A stretch of 64,000 nucleotides of DNA from Caballeronia cordobensis (GTDB taxonomy: Bacteria > Pseudomonadota > Gammaproteobacteria > Burkholderiales > Burkholderiaceae): contig NZ_FCNY02000006.1 in assembly GCF_001544575.2 (NCBI RefSeq), forward strand, positions 310,001 to 374,000, given 5' to 3'. The notes under the pieces were generated by a model. It was not told the origin of the DNA and searched no databases. It saw only the letters and a list, made by a program, of their open reading frames with translations. Positions within the stretch are counted from its first letter, which is position 1; every line of letters begins with the position of its first letter. The translations under genes and the position numbers were made by a program. Positions 17,738 through 26,272 of the stretch are shown piece by piece.

Positions 17738-18487
17738 TCAGTGAATCAACATGCCGCCGTTGACGTCGAGCGTGACGCCGGTGAGATACGACGACAGCTC
17801 GCTCGAAAGGAAGAGGCATGCATTGGCGATATCCGCGGCATCGCCGAGCCGGGCGAGCGGAATGCCCTTGATGATGTCCGCGCGCATCTCGGGCGTGAGC
17901 TTGTCGCCGGTGATATCGGTTTGAATCAGACCCGGCGTGATGGAATTGACGCGGATGCCGTCGCCGCCGAATTCACGCGCCATGGCTTTGGCGAGACCGA
18001 GTACGCCGGCCTTGGCTGCGCTGTAATGCGGCCCGCCGAAAATCCCGCCGCCGCGCTGCGCCGACACCGACGACATGCACACGATGCTGCCGCGCTTTTG
18101 CTTTTTCATCTGCGGAATGACCGCCTGCGACATATACAGCGTGCCGCGCAGATTCACGCCGATGACGGCATCGAAGTTATCCGCGCCGATTTCCAGCGTC
18201 TTGATGGGCTGCGTGATGCCCGCATTGTTGATGAGCGCATCGATGCGCCCGTACTGTTCGATCGTCGCGTGAGCGGCGGCGACGCATGCGGCTTTATCGG
18301 TCACGTCGCAGGCTAGACCGAGATGGCCTTCGCCCAGATCGTTCGCGGCGGCTTGCGCGTCCGCTTGCTTCAGGTCCAGCACGACGATGCGCGCGCCCTG
18401 GGCGGCAAGCGCTTTTGCCGTTGCCTTGCCGATGCCGCGCGCCGAAGCTGCGCCCGTGACGATCACTACCTGATTCTCGAGCAACAT
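17738..18487 (-). CDS. SDR family oxidoreductase
   Basis: A 249-residue classical short-chain dehydrogenase. The nucleotide motif is TGAASARGIG, NNAG is followed by the catalytic Ser in MSSVSAQRGG, and the catalytic pair is in YSAAK. The start at 18487 has a GGAGAC ribosome site. It is the first metabolic gene after LysR in the leftward operon with MFS and split transketolase, so it probably oxidises or reduces the imported sugar or polyol. Annotation as a fatty-acid reductase would be only by similarity. Confidence 0.88.
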   Translation of the reverse strand: MLLENQVVIVTGAASARGIGKATAKALAAQGARIVVLDLKQADAQAAANDLGEGHLGLACDVTDKAACVAAAHATIEQYGRIDALINNAGITQPIKTLEIGADNFDAVIGVNLRGTLYMSQAVIPQMKKQKRGSIVCMSSVSAQRGGGIFGGPHYSAAKAGVLGLAKAMAREFGGDGIRVNSITPGLIQTDITGDKLTPEMRADIIKGIPLARLGDAADIANACLFLSSELSSYLTGVTLDVNGGMLIH

Positions 18488-18579
18488 CGTTGTCTCCGTT
18501 GGTGTCTGGTGTAGTGGCAGTGTCTTCGCCTTTGACCTGACGATCAACGCAGTTTGGTTCAACTATTGCTGAGAAATTT

Positions 18580-19473
18580 TCAGGTATCGGCGCGGCGCTC
18601 GATTTGCCGGTCCATCCACGCGAGAAACTTCGCCACGCGCGGCAATCCCGCGTTCTGGCTCGGGTAAACCAGATGATGCGCGCCGACTTCGACCGCGTAG
18701 TCCTTGCCGAATACCGGCACCAGCGAACCGCGTTCCAGATGCACCGAGGCGAGCATCGTGCTTTCGAGCGCGATGCCGTGACCGAGCGCCGCCGCTTCGA
18801 GCGACATGTACGAGCGGTCGAATGCAAAGTCGAATGCCTTGCGCTTCACGGCCACGCCGAATTTGCCGAACCATTGCTGCCATTGAACGAGCGGCGATTC
18901 GGAAAAGATCAGGCGGCGTTCGAGAAGATCCTCCGGCGCGGACACGGGACACCGCTCCAGATACGCGCGCGAGGCGAGCGGCGCGATGGTTTCGTGACGC
19001 AGCGTTTTGACTTCGACATCGGTCCAGTGCGCATAGCCGTGACGCACGTCGATGTCGTAATAGCCCGAGGTGAACGACACGTCTTCATACGAGCAGGCGA
19101 GGTTCATCTGAATGTCGCCGTTCGCTTCCTGAAACGCGGCGAGACGCGGCAGCAGCCACATGAGGCCGAAGCTCGGGCTCGAATGAATCCGCAGTATTTC
19201 GATCGATGTTTCGCTCGATGCGCGCTCGGTCGCGCGATTCAGTTCGGCGAGCGCGCCGGTGACATCGGAGAGATATTGCGTGCCGGTCGGCGTGAGCACC
19301 AGGCCGCGGCCGAGCCGCGTGAACAGCGGGCGCCCCACGATGCTTTCCAGATTCGCCAGTTGATGACTGACCGCGGAAGGCGTGAGGCCGAGTTCGTCGG
19401 CGGCGCGATTGACGCTCTTGGTGCGCGCGACGCTTTCGAACGCGATGATGGATTTCAGCGGGGGAAGGCGCAT
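18580..19473 (-). CDS. LysR-type transcriptional regulator (GcvA-like)
   Basis: A 297-residue DNA-binding regulator with the N-terminal winged helix (AADELGLTPSAVSHQLANLE, then FTRLGRGLVLTPTG) and a type 2 periplasmic-binding effector domain. It lies 6 nt downstream of the AhpD-like gene and 92 nt upstream of the SDR, all leftward. This arrangement is unusual for LysR regulators, which are commonly divergent. It probably controls the SDR-MFS-transketolase genes. Confidence 0.88.
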   Translation of the reverse strand: MRLPPLKSIIAFESVARTKSVNRAADELGLTPSAVSHQLANLESIVGRPLFTRLGRGLVLTPTGTQYLSDVTGALAELNRATERASSETSIEILRIHSSPSFGLMWLLPRLAAFQEANGDIQMNLACSYEDVSFTSGYYDIDVRHGYAHWTDVEVKTLRHETIAPLASRAYLERCPVSAPEDLLERRLIFSESPLVQWQQWFGKFGVAVKRKAFDFAFDRSYMSLEAAALGHGIALESTMLASVHLERGSLVPVFGKDYAVEVGAHHLVYPSQNAGLPRVAKFLAWMDRQIERRADT

Positions 19474-19479
19474 GGATGC

Positions 19480-20067
19480 TTACTTCGGCGCCTTCGGCAC
19501 GCGCCCCATCAGGAAGAACTCGTCGTTCGGGCGCATCGAGATCACATTCGCCATGCGGTTCGAGAGCCCGAAGAACGCCGTGATCGCCGCGATATCCCAC
19601 ACGTCTTCATCGCTGAAACCATGCGCATGCAGCGCGGCGAAATCGTCGTCGTTCACGGCGCCCGAGTCGCGGCATACCTTCAGCGCGAAGTCGAGCATGG
19701 CCTTCTGACGCGCCGTGATATCCGCCTTGCGATGATTCACCGCCACCTGATCCGCGATTAGCGCATGCTTTTCGTAGATCCGCAAAATGGCCCCGTGCGC
19801 GACGACGCAATACAGGCAACCGTTCACCGCGCTCGTCGCGACGACGATCATCTCGCGCTCCCCTTTGGAGAGGCCGCCGTCTTTCAGCATCAGCGCATCG
19901 TGATAGGCGAAGAACGCGCGGAACTCGTCGGGCCGATGCGCCAGCGTGAGAAACACGTTCGGCACGAAGCCCGCCTTTTCCTGCACCTCGAGAATGCGCG
20001 CGCGGATATCGTCGGGCCAGTCTTGCGGATCGGGAACGGGATAGCGGCTGATGGGCGGTTGCGTCAT
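19480..20067 (-). CDS. Peroxidase-related protein (AhpD/carboxymuconolactone decarboxylase-like)
   Basis: A 195-residue protein of the AhpD-like superfamily. The redox/proton-relay motif is NGCLYCVVAHGA, with the two Cys three apart and the following His, and the helical flanks (GLSKGEREMIVVATSAVN) fit. Such proteins act as alkylhydroperoxidases or remain uncharacterised. It is the first gene of the leftward run that continues into LysR after 6 nt, so it may belong to the same transcription unit as the split transketolase genes. Confidence 0.85.
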   Translation of the reverse strand: MTQPPISRYPVPDPQDWPDDIRARILEVQEKAGFVPNVFLTLAHRPDEFRAFFAYHDALMLKDGGLSKGEREMIVVATSAVNGCLYCVVAHGAILRIYEKHALIADQVAVNHRKADITARQKAMLDFALKVCRDSGAVNDDDFAALHAHGFSDEDVWDIAAITAFFGLSNRMANVISMRPNDEFFLMGRVPKAPK

Positions 20068-20115
20068 GACGTCCTCGAAGGCGTTGATCGAACGCTCATT
20101 GTAGAGCGCCGGCGT

Positions 20116-22740
20116 TCAGCGCGTGACCGTCAGCGACGATAAGAGCTTGAGCAGGCTGTCCACATTCACCGGCTTCACGAAGTGATAATCGAAGCCCGCC
20201 GATTGCGCGCGCAAGCGGTCTTCGGCTTGTCCGTAGCCGGTGATCGCGATCAATAGCGGCGTGGTATCGCCCTTGCGGCGCAGTCGCCGCGCCAGTTCGT
20301 AGCCGTCGATATCCGGCAGGCCGATATCGAGCAGCGCCACATCCGGTTTCAGCAAAGGCGCGGACTCCAGCGCTTCGGCCGACGAATACGCGACGCGCGC
20401 CACATGGCCTTCCGACTCGCACAGCATCGCGAGCGAATCGGCGGCGTCGCGGTTATCGTCCACGACGAGAATGCGCAGCGCCGTGCGCGCCTCGCGCAGG
20501 CTCGTCTCCGACAGCGCGAGCGCCGAATGCCGTTCATGATGATGCAGACGCGGCAAGCGTACGGTCACGGTCGTGCCGAGACCGGGCCCGGCGCTTTGCA
20601 CGGTGATCGTGCCTTTGTGCATTTCCACGAGCTTTTTCACGAGCGAAAGCCCGATGCCCAGGCCGCCGTTCGAGCGGTCGAGCGTGCGCTCGCCTTGCGA
20701 GAAGAGCTCGAAGACTTTCGGCAGCAGGTCCGCGGAAATGCCGGTGCCCGTATCGGCGATGACGATCGAAACCCATCCGTCGTCCGCCTGCACGCTCACG
20801 GTGATGCGGCCTTCCTCCGGCGTGTACTTGCTCGCGTTGTTGAGCACGTTCACGAGGATCTGCGAGAGCCGCGTGGGATCGCCGCAGACCCAGGTGGTCG
20901 CATCGGATACATCGACCTGGATGTTCTGCGAGCGTGATTCGACCATGCCCGCGATTGCTTCGACCGCGTGATAGACCGCCGTGCCGACGAGTATCGGTTC
21001 CAGTTGCAGCGCAATGCGTCCCTGCGTGATGCGCGACACTTCGAGCAGGTCGTCGACGATGCGCGTCATGTGCTCCACTTGTCTGCGCATCAGATCGATG
21101 AGCTCACGCAGTTGCGTCTCGCCGTCCCCATCCTTCTGCTCCCGGTCCTTCTGCAATAGCGCAATGGCCGTGCGCAGCGGCGCGAGCGGATTGCGCAGCT
21201 CGTGCGCGAGCATGGCGAGGAACTCGTCCTTGCGGCGTCCCGCTTCGCGCAGCACGAGTTCCATGTGCTTGCGCTCGGTGATATCGATCACGCTGCCGAT
21301 GATGCGCAACGGTTCGCCTTCCTTGTTGCGCTGAAGCAGGGCGCTGCCTTGCATCCACTGCTCGCCATGCCGGTTGCGCACGCGGAATTCGAAGTGCCCA
21401 TCCGGGTCGTCGCCATGCGCGAGGCTGCGCACGTAGCGGTCGAGCGTCGCGCTGTCGTCGGGATGCACGCGCGCGAGCGCCGCTTCATAGCTGAGCGTCT
21501 CGGCAATCTGACGCTCGCCGCCGGTTTCGAGCGAGAGCGTCCATGTAGCGAGTTCGAGCGATGCGATGTGAATGTTCGCGGCCTGCATCGCAACGGTCAG
21601 GCGCAGGCTGCGCGCTTCGATCGCGGCCTGGGCTTCATAGCGCGGCGTCACATCGGTCGTCGTGCCGAACCATTCCTGCAGGCAGCCCTTGTCGTCGTAG
21701 AGCGGCGCGGCATGCGCCTCGACCCTGCGATAGACGCCATCGCGCCGGTACATGCGAAAGGTGAGCGTGCGCGCAGTGCCTTCGCGCAATGCCTCGAGCC
21801 ATGCCTGATGGGTGCGCTCGCGATCGTCGGGATGGATGTAGTCGAGCCAGCCCCACCCGGATAACACGTCGGCCGGCGTGCCCGTGAACTGCTCCCATTC
21901 GCCGCCCGAAGGAAGGATCTCGCCGTTCGCATTGGCGGACCAGACGAGCGCGCCCGTCGTCTCGACCAGCGCGCGATAACGCCGTTCAGAAAGGCTCAAA
22001 CGCTCTTCGTCGGCCCGTTGCGCGCTGATATCGAAGCTCACGCCATAGACGCGCGTGAGCACGCCATGCCGGTCGAACTCGGGATGCCCGCGCATGCGCA
22101 GCCAGCGGCGTGTGCCCTGATCGCCTTCGAGCACGAAATCGAATTCGAACGGACCGCCATCGCGCAATGCCTCGGTGAGCTTGCGTTGAAACGGCTCGCG
22201 ATATTCCGGCGCGACGCGGTCCCATAGCTCCGAGAGCAGCACGGCTTCGGTGCCCGATGCAAAGGAATAGAGCGCGGCGGTCTGCGCGGTCATGCGCACG
22301 ACGCGCGTTTTCATGTCCCATTCCCACGCGCCCATGCGTGCGCCCGCGAAAGCCGCCTGCAGACGCCGCTCGCTCGCCTCGTACATCTCCCATGCGTGAC
22401 GGCACTCGTGGATATCGATTGCGACGCCGACCGTATCGGCGATGTTGCCTTCTTCGTCGCGCCGTGCCTGTAGATGCAGCGTATGCCAGCGGAATGCGGC
22501 ATCGTTGCGCAGCAGGCGCACATCGACATTGCGCAGCAGCGTGCCGCCGCTCATCTGGCGCAATGCGTCGAGAACAGGCTGAATATCGTCGGGGTGGACA
22601 AAAGCTTTCCAGTGCTGGCCGACGAGCTCGGGAAAAGGGACGCCGAGATAGCGGCACGCCCAAGGGTTCGCATACTGAATCACGCCGTCGCGCGCCGCGC
22701 GCCACACGAACGATGGCAGGAAATGGGCGGGATCGTGCAT
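20116..22740 (-). CDS. Soluble PAS-rich hybrid histidine kinase
   Basis: An 874-residue sensor kinase with no membrane segment, so it senses a cytoplasmic cue. Four PAS/PAC modules cover about residues 1-510, each ending in the VGVAIDI / VSFDIS / TTTDVT / SVIDIT type motif. HisKA follows with the phospho-acceptor in MLAHELRNPLAPL, then the ATPase domain (N-box LVNVLNNASKYT, GLGIGLSLVKKLVE) and a C-terminal receiver (VVDDNRDAADS, phospho-site in LLDIGLPDIDG, Lys in FVKPVN). No response regulator gene is adjacent, so its output partner is elsewhere. Confidence 0.92.
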   Translation of the reverse strand: MHDPAHFLPSFVWRAARDGVIQYANPWACRYLGVPFPELVGQHWKAFVHPDDIQPVLDALRQMSGGTLLRNVDVRLLRNDAAFRWHTLHLQARRDEEGNIADTVGVAIDIHECRHAWEMYEASERRLQAAFAGARMGAWEWDMKTRVVRMTAQTAALYSFASGTEAVLLSELWDRVAPEYREPFQRKLTEALRDGGPFEFDFVLEGDQGTRRWLRMRGHPEFDRHGVLTRVYGVSFDISAQRADEERLSLSERRYRALVETTGALVWSANANGEILPSGGEWEQFTGTPADVLSGWGWLDYIHPDDRERTHQAWLEALREGTARTLTFRMYRRDGVYRRVEAHAAPLYDDKGCLQEWFGTTTDVTPRYEAQAAIEARSLRLTVAMQAANIHIASLELATWTLSLETGGERQIAETLSYEAALARVHPDDSATLDRYVRSLAHGDDPDGHFEFRVRNRHGEQWMQGSALLQRNKEGEPLRIIGSVIDITERKHMELVLREAGRRKDEFLAMLAHELRNPLAPLRTAIALLQKDREQKDGDGETQLRELIDLMRRQVEHMTRIVDDLLEVSRITQGRIALQLEPILVGTAVYHAVEAIAGMVESRSQNIQVDVSDATTWVCGDPTRLSQILVNVLNNASKYTPEEGRITVSVQADDGWVSIVIADTGTGISADLLPKVFELFSQGERTLDRSNGGLGIGLSLVKKLVEMHKGTITVQSAGPGLGTTVTVRLPRLHHHERHSALALSETSLREARTALRILVVDDNRDAADSLAMLCESEGHVARVAYSSAEALESAPLLKPDVALLDIGLPDIDGYELARRLRRKGDTTPLLIAITGYGQAEDRLRAQSAGFDYHFVKPVNVDSLLKLLSSLTVTR

Positions 22741-22853
22741 GAGCGTCCTTGCTTCCTTATGCGGGCGAGACGCGTCGCCCGGCGCGGCATCGTCGGCTGC
22801 GATAGCTTAGGGATACCATACAACAAAGTGCATCTATAAAACCGCGATACGGC

Positions 22854-22887
22854 ATCGCGATTCGCGTCGTGCGCCGCGAATCGCGAT
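22854..22887. terminator. 13-bp hairpin downstream of small gene
   Basis: ATCGCGATTCGCG and its exact complement flank an 8-nt loop. It lies about 40 nt past the stop of the leftward 61-residue protein and upstream of the leftward kinase, so it could end that transcript. There is a TCTTCT on the plus side but only a weak T-run on the minus side. Confidence 0.45.
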
Positions 22888-22928
22888 TCTTCTAATGAAT
22901 TGCGCGCGTGCTGTTTTGTCTTCTACGA

Positions 22929-23114
22929 TCAGCCCGCTTCGCCAACGTCTTTCGGATCCGGCAACTCGCCCACCTTGCTTTCGTCCTGGCGCTCGGGCGG
23001 CGCGGGCTCGTCCGTCATGGCGCGCTTTTGCTCGTCGGATAATCGCCGGTCCGCAACGTTCGGGTCCTCGGGCGTCTGCTTCGGCGGCGTCGCGCGATCG
23101 GTGGGTTCGCTCAT
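22929..23114 (-). CDS. Small hydrophilic hypothetical protein (61 aa)
   Basis: The ORF has a textbook AGGAG ribosome site eight bases before the ATG at 23114. The product is short, highly charged and Pro-rich (TPPKQTPEDPN, DEPAPPERQDESK), with no signal peptide or membrane segment, and is probably disordered. I do not recognise a family. It lies between the kinase and the divergently oriented epimerase. The good start signal and codon usage support a real gene. Confidence 0.6.
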   Translation of the reverse strand: MSEPTDRATPPKQTPEDPNVADRRLSDEQKRAMTDEPAPPERQDESKVGELPDPKDVGEAG

Positions 23115-23251
23115 GACAAGGCTCCTGGTAGTCGTCATCGATGAAATAGGGATTCGCATCGGACGTGCCCGGTCCGCGATCAGGCATAGCCGATGCTGCA
23201 ACGCCTTCCCGATGTTATCGATGCTGCGACGGATAGCTTTTGAAATCGCGT

Positions 23252-24406
23252 ATGGCAAACACGAACAAGGCGCTCATCGTTTCCGCGGCTTTAGCCTCGG
23301 CAATGTGGATGCCGTTGCGCGCAGCGGCGGCGTCGATTGCTTCCGCGCCGTATGGCGCGACGCAGCAAGGGCAGGCCGTCGTGCAATACACGCTCTCGAA
23401 TGCGCGCGGCGTGACGATGAACTGCATCACGTATGGCGGCATCGTCACGCGGCTCGATGTGCCGGACCGGCGCGGACGTCGCGCGGATATCGTGCTGGGC
23501 TTCGGCTCGCTTGGCGACTATGAGAAGTACAACGGCAAGATTCATTTCGGCGGCTTGGTCGGGCGCTATGCGAACCGCATCGCCGACGGACGCTTCGACC
23601 TCGATGGACACACCTACAAGTTGCCCGTCAACGAGCCGCCGAACACGCTGCACGGCGGCCCGCACGGTTTCGACGAAAAAGTCTGGACCGTGGTCAGGAC
23701 GTTTCAGGGTACACAGGGCGCGGGCGTGCAGCTTCGTTATGTGAGCAAGGACGGCGAAAACGGCTTTCCCGGCACGCTGACCGTCGATGTCACGTACACG
23801 CTCACGGACGACAACGAAGTGCGCATCGACTACCGCGCGAAGACGGATAAGCCGACGGTCGTGAACCTCACGAATCACAGCTACTTCAATCTCGCGGGCG
23901 AGGGCAGCGGCAGTGTCGAAGGACAACTCGTGATGATCGCGGGATCGGGCTATACGCCGACGCGTCCCGATTCGATTCCGACGGGCGAGATCGCGAGTGT
24001 CGAGAACACGCCGCTGGATCTGCGCGCGCTGACGCCGATCGGCGCACGGCTGCGGTCGTCGAACCAGCAGATGCGTTTCGCGCACGGCTACGACCACAAC
24101 TGGAAGCTCAACAAGAATGGCCAGCACAATGGCGAGGCGACCTTTGCGGCGCGCGCCTACGATCCGTCGAGCGGACGCGTGCTGGATGTCTACACGACCC
24201 AGCCCGGCCTGCAGTTCTACACGGGCAATGGTCTCGATGGCAGCGTGATCGGCGCGTCGGGCACGGCGTACCGGCAAACCGATGGCTTCGCGCTCGAAAC
24301 CCAGCATTTCCCCGATTCGCCGAATCATCCGGCGTTTCCCTCGACCGAACTCAGGCCCGGCGACGAGTTTCACGAAGTCACGGTCTGGAAGATCGGCGTG
24401 CGGTGA
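23252..24406 (+). CDS. galM: Aldose 1-epimerase (galactose mutarotase), exported
   Basis: Interconverts alpha and beta anomers of aldoses. The mature domain carries family motifs ITYGGIVTRLDVPD, FGGLVGRYANRIADG, the catalytic His in TNHSYFNLAGEGSG, and YDHNW, with a Glu near the end in ALETQHFPDSPNHP. An N-terminal hydrophobic stretch ending in LRAAAA looks like a signal peptide, so it should act in the periplasm. The ATG at 23252 is preferred; a TTG at 23240 is in frame. It stands alone, not in a gal operon. Confidence 0.88.
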   Translation: MANTNKALIVSAALASAMWMPLRAAAASIASAPYGATQQGQAVVQYTLSNARGVTMNCITYGGIVTRLDVPDRRGRRADIVLGFGSLGDYEKYNGKIHFGGLVGRYANRIADGRFDLDGHTYKLPVNEPPNTLHGGPHGFDEKVWTVVRTFQGTQGAGVQLRYVSKDGENGFPGTLTVDVTYTLTDDNEVRIDYRAKTDKPTVVNLTNHSYFNLAGEGSGSVEGQLVMIAGSGYTPTRPDSIPTGEIASVENTPLDLRALTPIGARLRSSNQQMRFAHGYDHNWKLNKNGQHNGEATFAARAYDPSSGRVLDVYTTQPGLQFYTGNGLDGSVIGASGTAYRQTDGFALETQHFPDSPNHPAFPSTELRPGDEFHEVTVWKIGVR

Positions 24407-24657
24407 GCTTTTGAAGCGGACTCGTGGATGGGCGGGCGCGAAGCTTTCGCGTCCCGCACATGGCCTCACGCGTTGCGCGAGAAACAGGTGCGGGACGCGA
24501 AGCCGCGTCTAATCGCATTTCACGACGCGGCGGGCGCAAAACCGCACGGCCGATCGTGCTCTCTCAGGCTGCCCTCGGTCGGGATTGGCTTGAATGCAAA
24601 ATACAGCATGCAGAATGCCGACTTGTACTTTGCATTTCGCATGCAGGCGGTTGGGGA

Positions 24658-24948
24658 TTACGCGGCGGCCTTGTTCGGGCCGGCGTCCGCGTGATCCTGC
24701 GCGAGAAGGTCGAGCAGCCGCAGCACGCGCGCACGCTGTGTCGATACGAGATCGCTTTCGTCGCCAAGCGCGGCAAGCCGCTTTTTCCAGTAACCGCGAT
24801 CCAGATACGCGAATGTTCCCGGCGCGCCCGATAGCGCGAGCGAGCGGATCATGTGCTCGAGATGATCCAGTTGCGCATCGGCCATGCGGGCCGGCTTGAG
24901 CGCCGCCTGCGCGGTGCGCGCGACTTGCAAGACTTTCGACTTTCCCAT
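24658..24948 (-). CDS. Hypothetical protein (96 aa)
   Basis: A 96-residue basic, mostly helical soluble protein beginning MGKSKVLQVARTAQAALKPAR and ending in LLDLLAQDHADAG. I do not recognise a family. The frame is open upstream to 25254, but the ATG at 24948 gives the most normal protein. The gene is divergent from the AraC gene at 25220. Coding use of GC at third positions is typical of the window. Confidence 0.55.
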   Translation of the reverse strand: MGKSKVLQVARTAQAALKPARMADAQLDHLEHMIRSLALSGAPGTFAYLDRGYWKKRLAALGDESDLVSTQRARVLRLLDLLAQDHADAGPNKAAA

Positions 24949-25219
24949 GTGTGACGCCCCGACGTCGTGTTTTTTTGCGTTGCCTGTGGCTGTGCTCTTG
25001 ATGTGAAGCGGCCGTAAGCCACAGAAAAGCAGGAGGCAGCGCCGTGCCGGCAGCCTGACGGCAGGAATCGCCGACCTGACGTCCGCCACGCGGCACGCGC
25101 TGCTCCCTGTCTCCAAGATATACCGGCATGCCGAATACGCTTTACCATGCGTCTCATTTGCCGGCACATATCGTGCGCCGCGATCCACCCGAAGGACGAA
25201 CCGATACATCGCCGACGCC

Positions 25220-26272
25220 ATGCCCGCCGATTCCGACCCGCCTGTTCTGTTCACGCGTTTTTCGACGCAAGCGTTTGCCCGCGAGCGGCAACTGCTCGCA
25301 TGGCGCGACCGGGTCGGGCATGTCGTGGATGTCCTGCCGGCGAAGGATCAGATCGCGCGGGGCTTTGCGGGCAGCATCGACCTTTATGCGGCGGGCGGGC
25401 TCGTCTTCACCGAGGCGCGCACCGAAGCGCTCGTGCTCGAAAGGTCGATCGCGCGCGTTTCGACCGATACGCGCCGCGATTTCGCGTTTCACGTCTACAT
25501 GCAAGGCGAGACGGGCCATGTCAGCGGCCTGAGCGTCAAGCGCAGTGCGCGCGGTTCGGTGCGGGGCATCATCGCGTTCGATCTGAATCAGCGCTTCGTC
25601 GTCGAGCGCCCGGCGTGCCACGTGTTGACGATGTTCCTGCCGCGCGCGATCGTCGCCGCGCATGTCGACGATTGCGATGCGTTGCACGGGCGCGTCGTGC
25701 CTGAGGACGCGCCGCTCGCGCGATTCCTGTTCGAGCATTTCGATGCGACCGCGCGCGCCTTGCCCGCGCTCGCACGCCCCGATGCGATCGATGCGTTCGA
25801 CGCCGGCGCGCAACTCCTGCTCGCCGCGTTCGCGGACCGGCCGCACGCCTTGCACGAATCGCGCGCGGCGTTACAGACGGCGGTGAAGGGCCAGGTGAAG
25901 CGATATGTCGAGACCCATCTGCACGAGACCGATCTCACGCCGACGAAGATCGTCGAAGCGCTCGCCCTGAAGCGCGCGACGATCTATCGATGGTTCGAGC
26001 AGGAGGGCGGCCTCGCCGCCTACATCCGGCATCGCCGCTTGCGTGAGGCCGCCGATGAAATCGCGCGCTTTCCGAATCTGCAGATTGCGGATATCGCGTT
26101 CGGTCTCGGCTTCAAGAGCGCGTCGGATTTCACGCGCGCGTTTCGCCGCGCCTTCGACGTGAGTCCGCTGGAAATGCGTCTGCGCGCGCTCGAACTGCTG
26201 CGCGCCGCGCAGGACGATCCCCTCACGCGCTCGCGCGCCGCGCACTCGCGGGGCGTTCGGGAAAGCGGCTGA
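25220..26272 (+). CDS. AraC family transcriptional regulator
   Basis: A 350-residue regulator. The N-terminal region (about 1-200) has the AraC-binding-like sensor type, and the C-terminal tandem helix-turn-helix includes KATIYRWFEQEGGL-like (here LKRATIYRWFEQ) and the conserved IADIAFGLGFKSASDFTRAFRRAF. The last 50 nt overlap the 3' end of the convergent MFS gene. It probably controls that transporter or the adjacent leftward small gene; the sequence does not decide. Confidence 0.87.
   Translation: MPADSDPPVLFTRFSTQAFARERQLLAWRDRVGHVVDVLPAKDQIARGFAGSIDLYAAGGLVFTEARTEALVLERSIARVSTDTRRDFAFHVYMQGETGHVSGLSVKRSARGSVRGIIAFDLNQRFVVERPACHVLTMFLPRAIVAAHVDDCDALHGRVVPEDAPLARFLFEHFDATARALPALARPDAIDAFDAGAQLLLAAFADRPHALHESRAALQTAVKGQVKRYVETHLHETDLTPTKIVEALALKRATIYRWFEQEGGLAAYIRHRRLREAADEIARFPNLQIADIAFGLGFKSASDFTRAFRRAFDVSPLEMRLRALELLRAAQDDPLTRSRAAHSRGVRESG

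Noticed and set aside
24594-24635. Imperfect inverted repeat (ATGCAAAATAC / GTACTTTGCAT) with two GCATGCAG copies
   Set aside because: It lies near the 3' end of the small hypothetical gene but has a mismatch, long loop and no T-run; I cannot assign it as terminator or operator.
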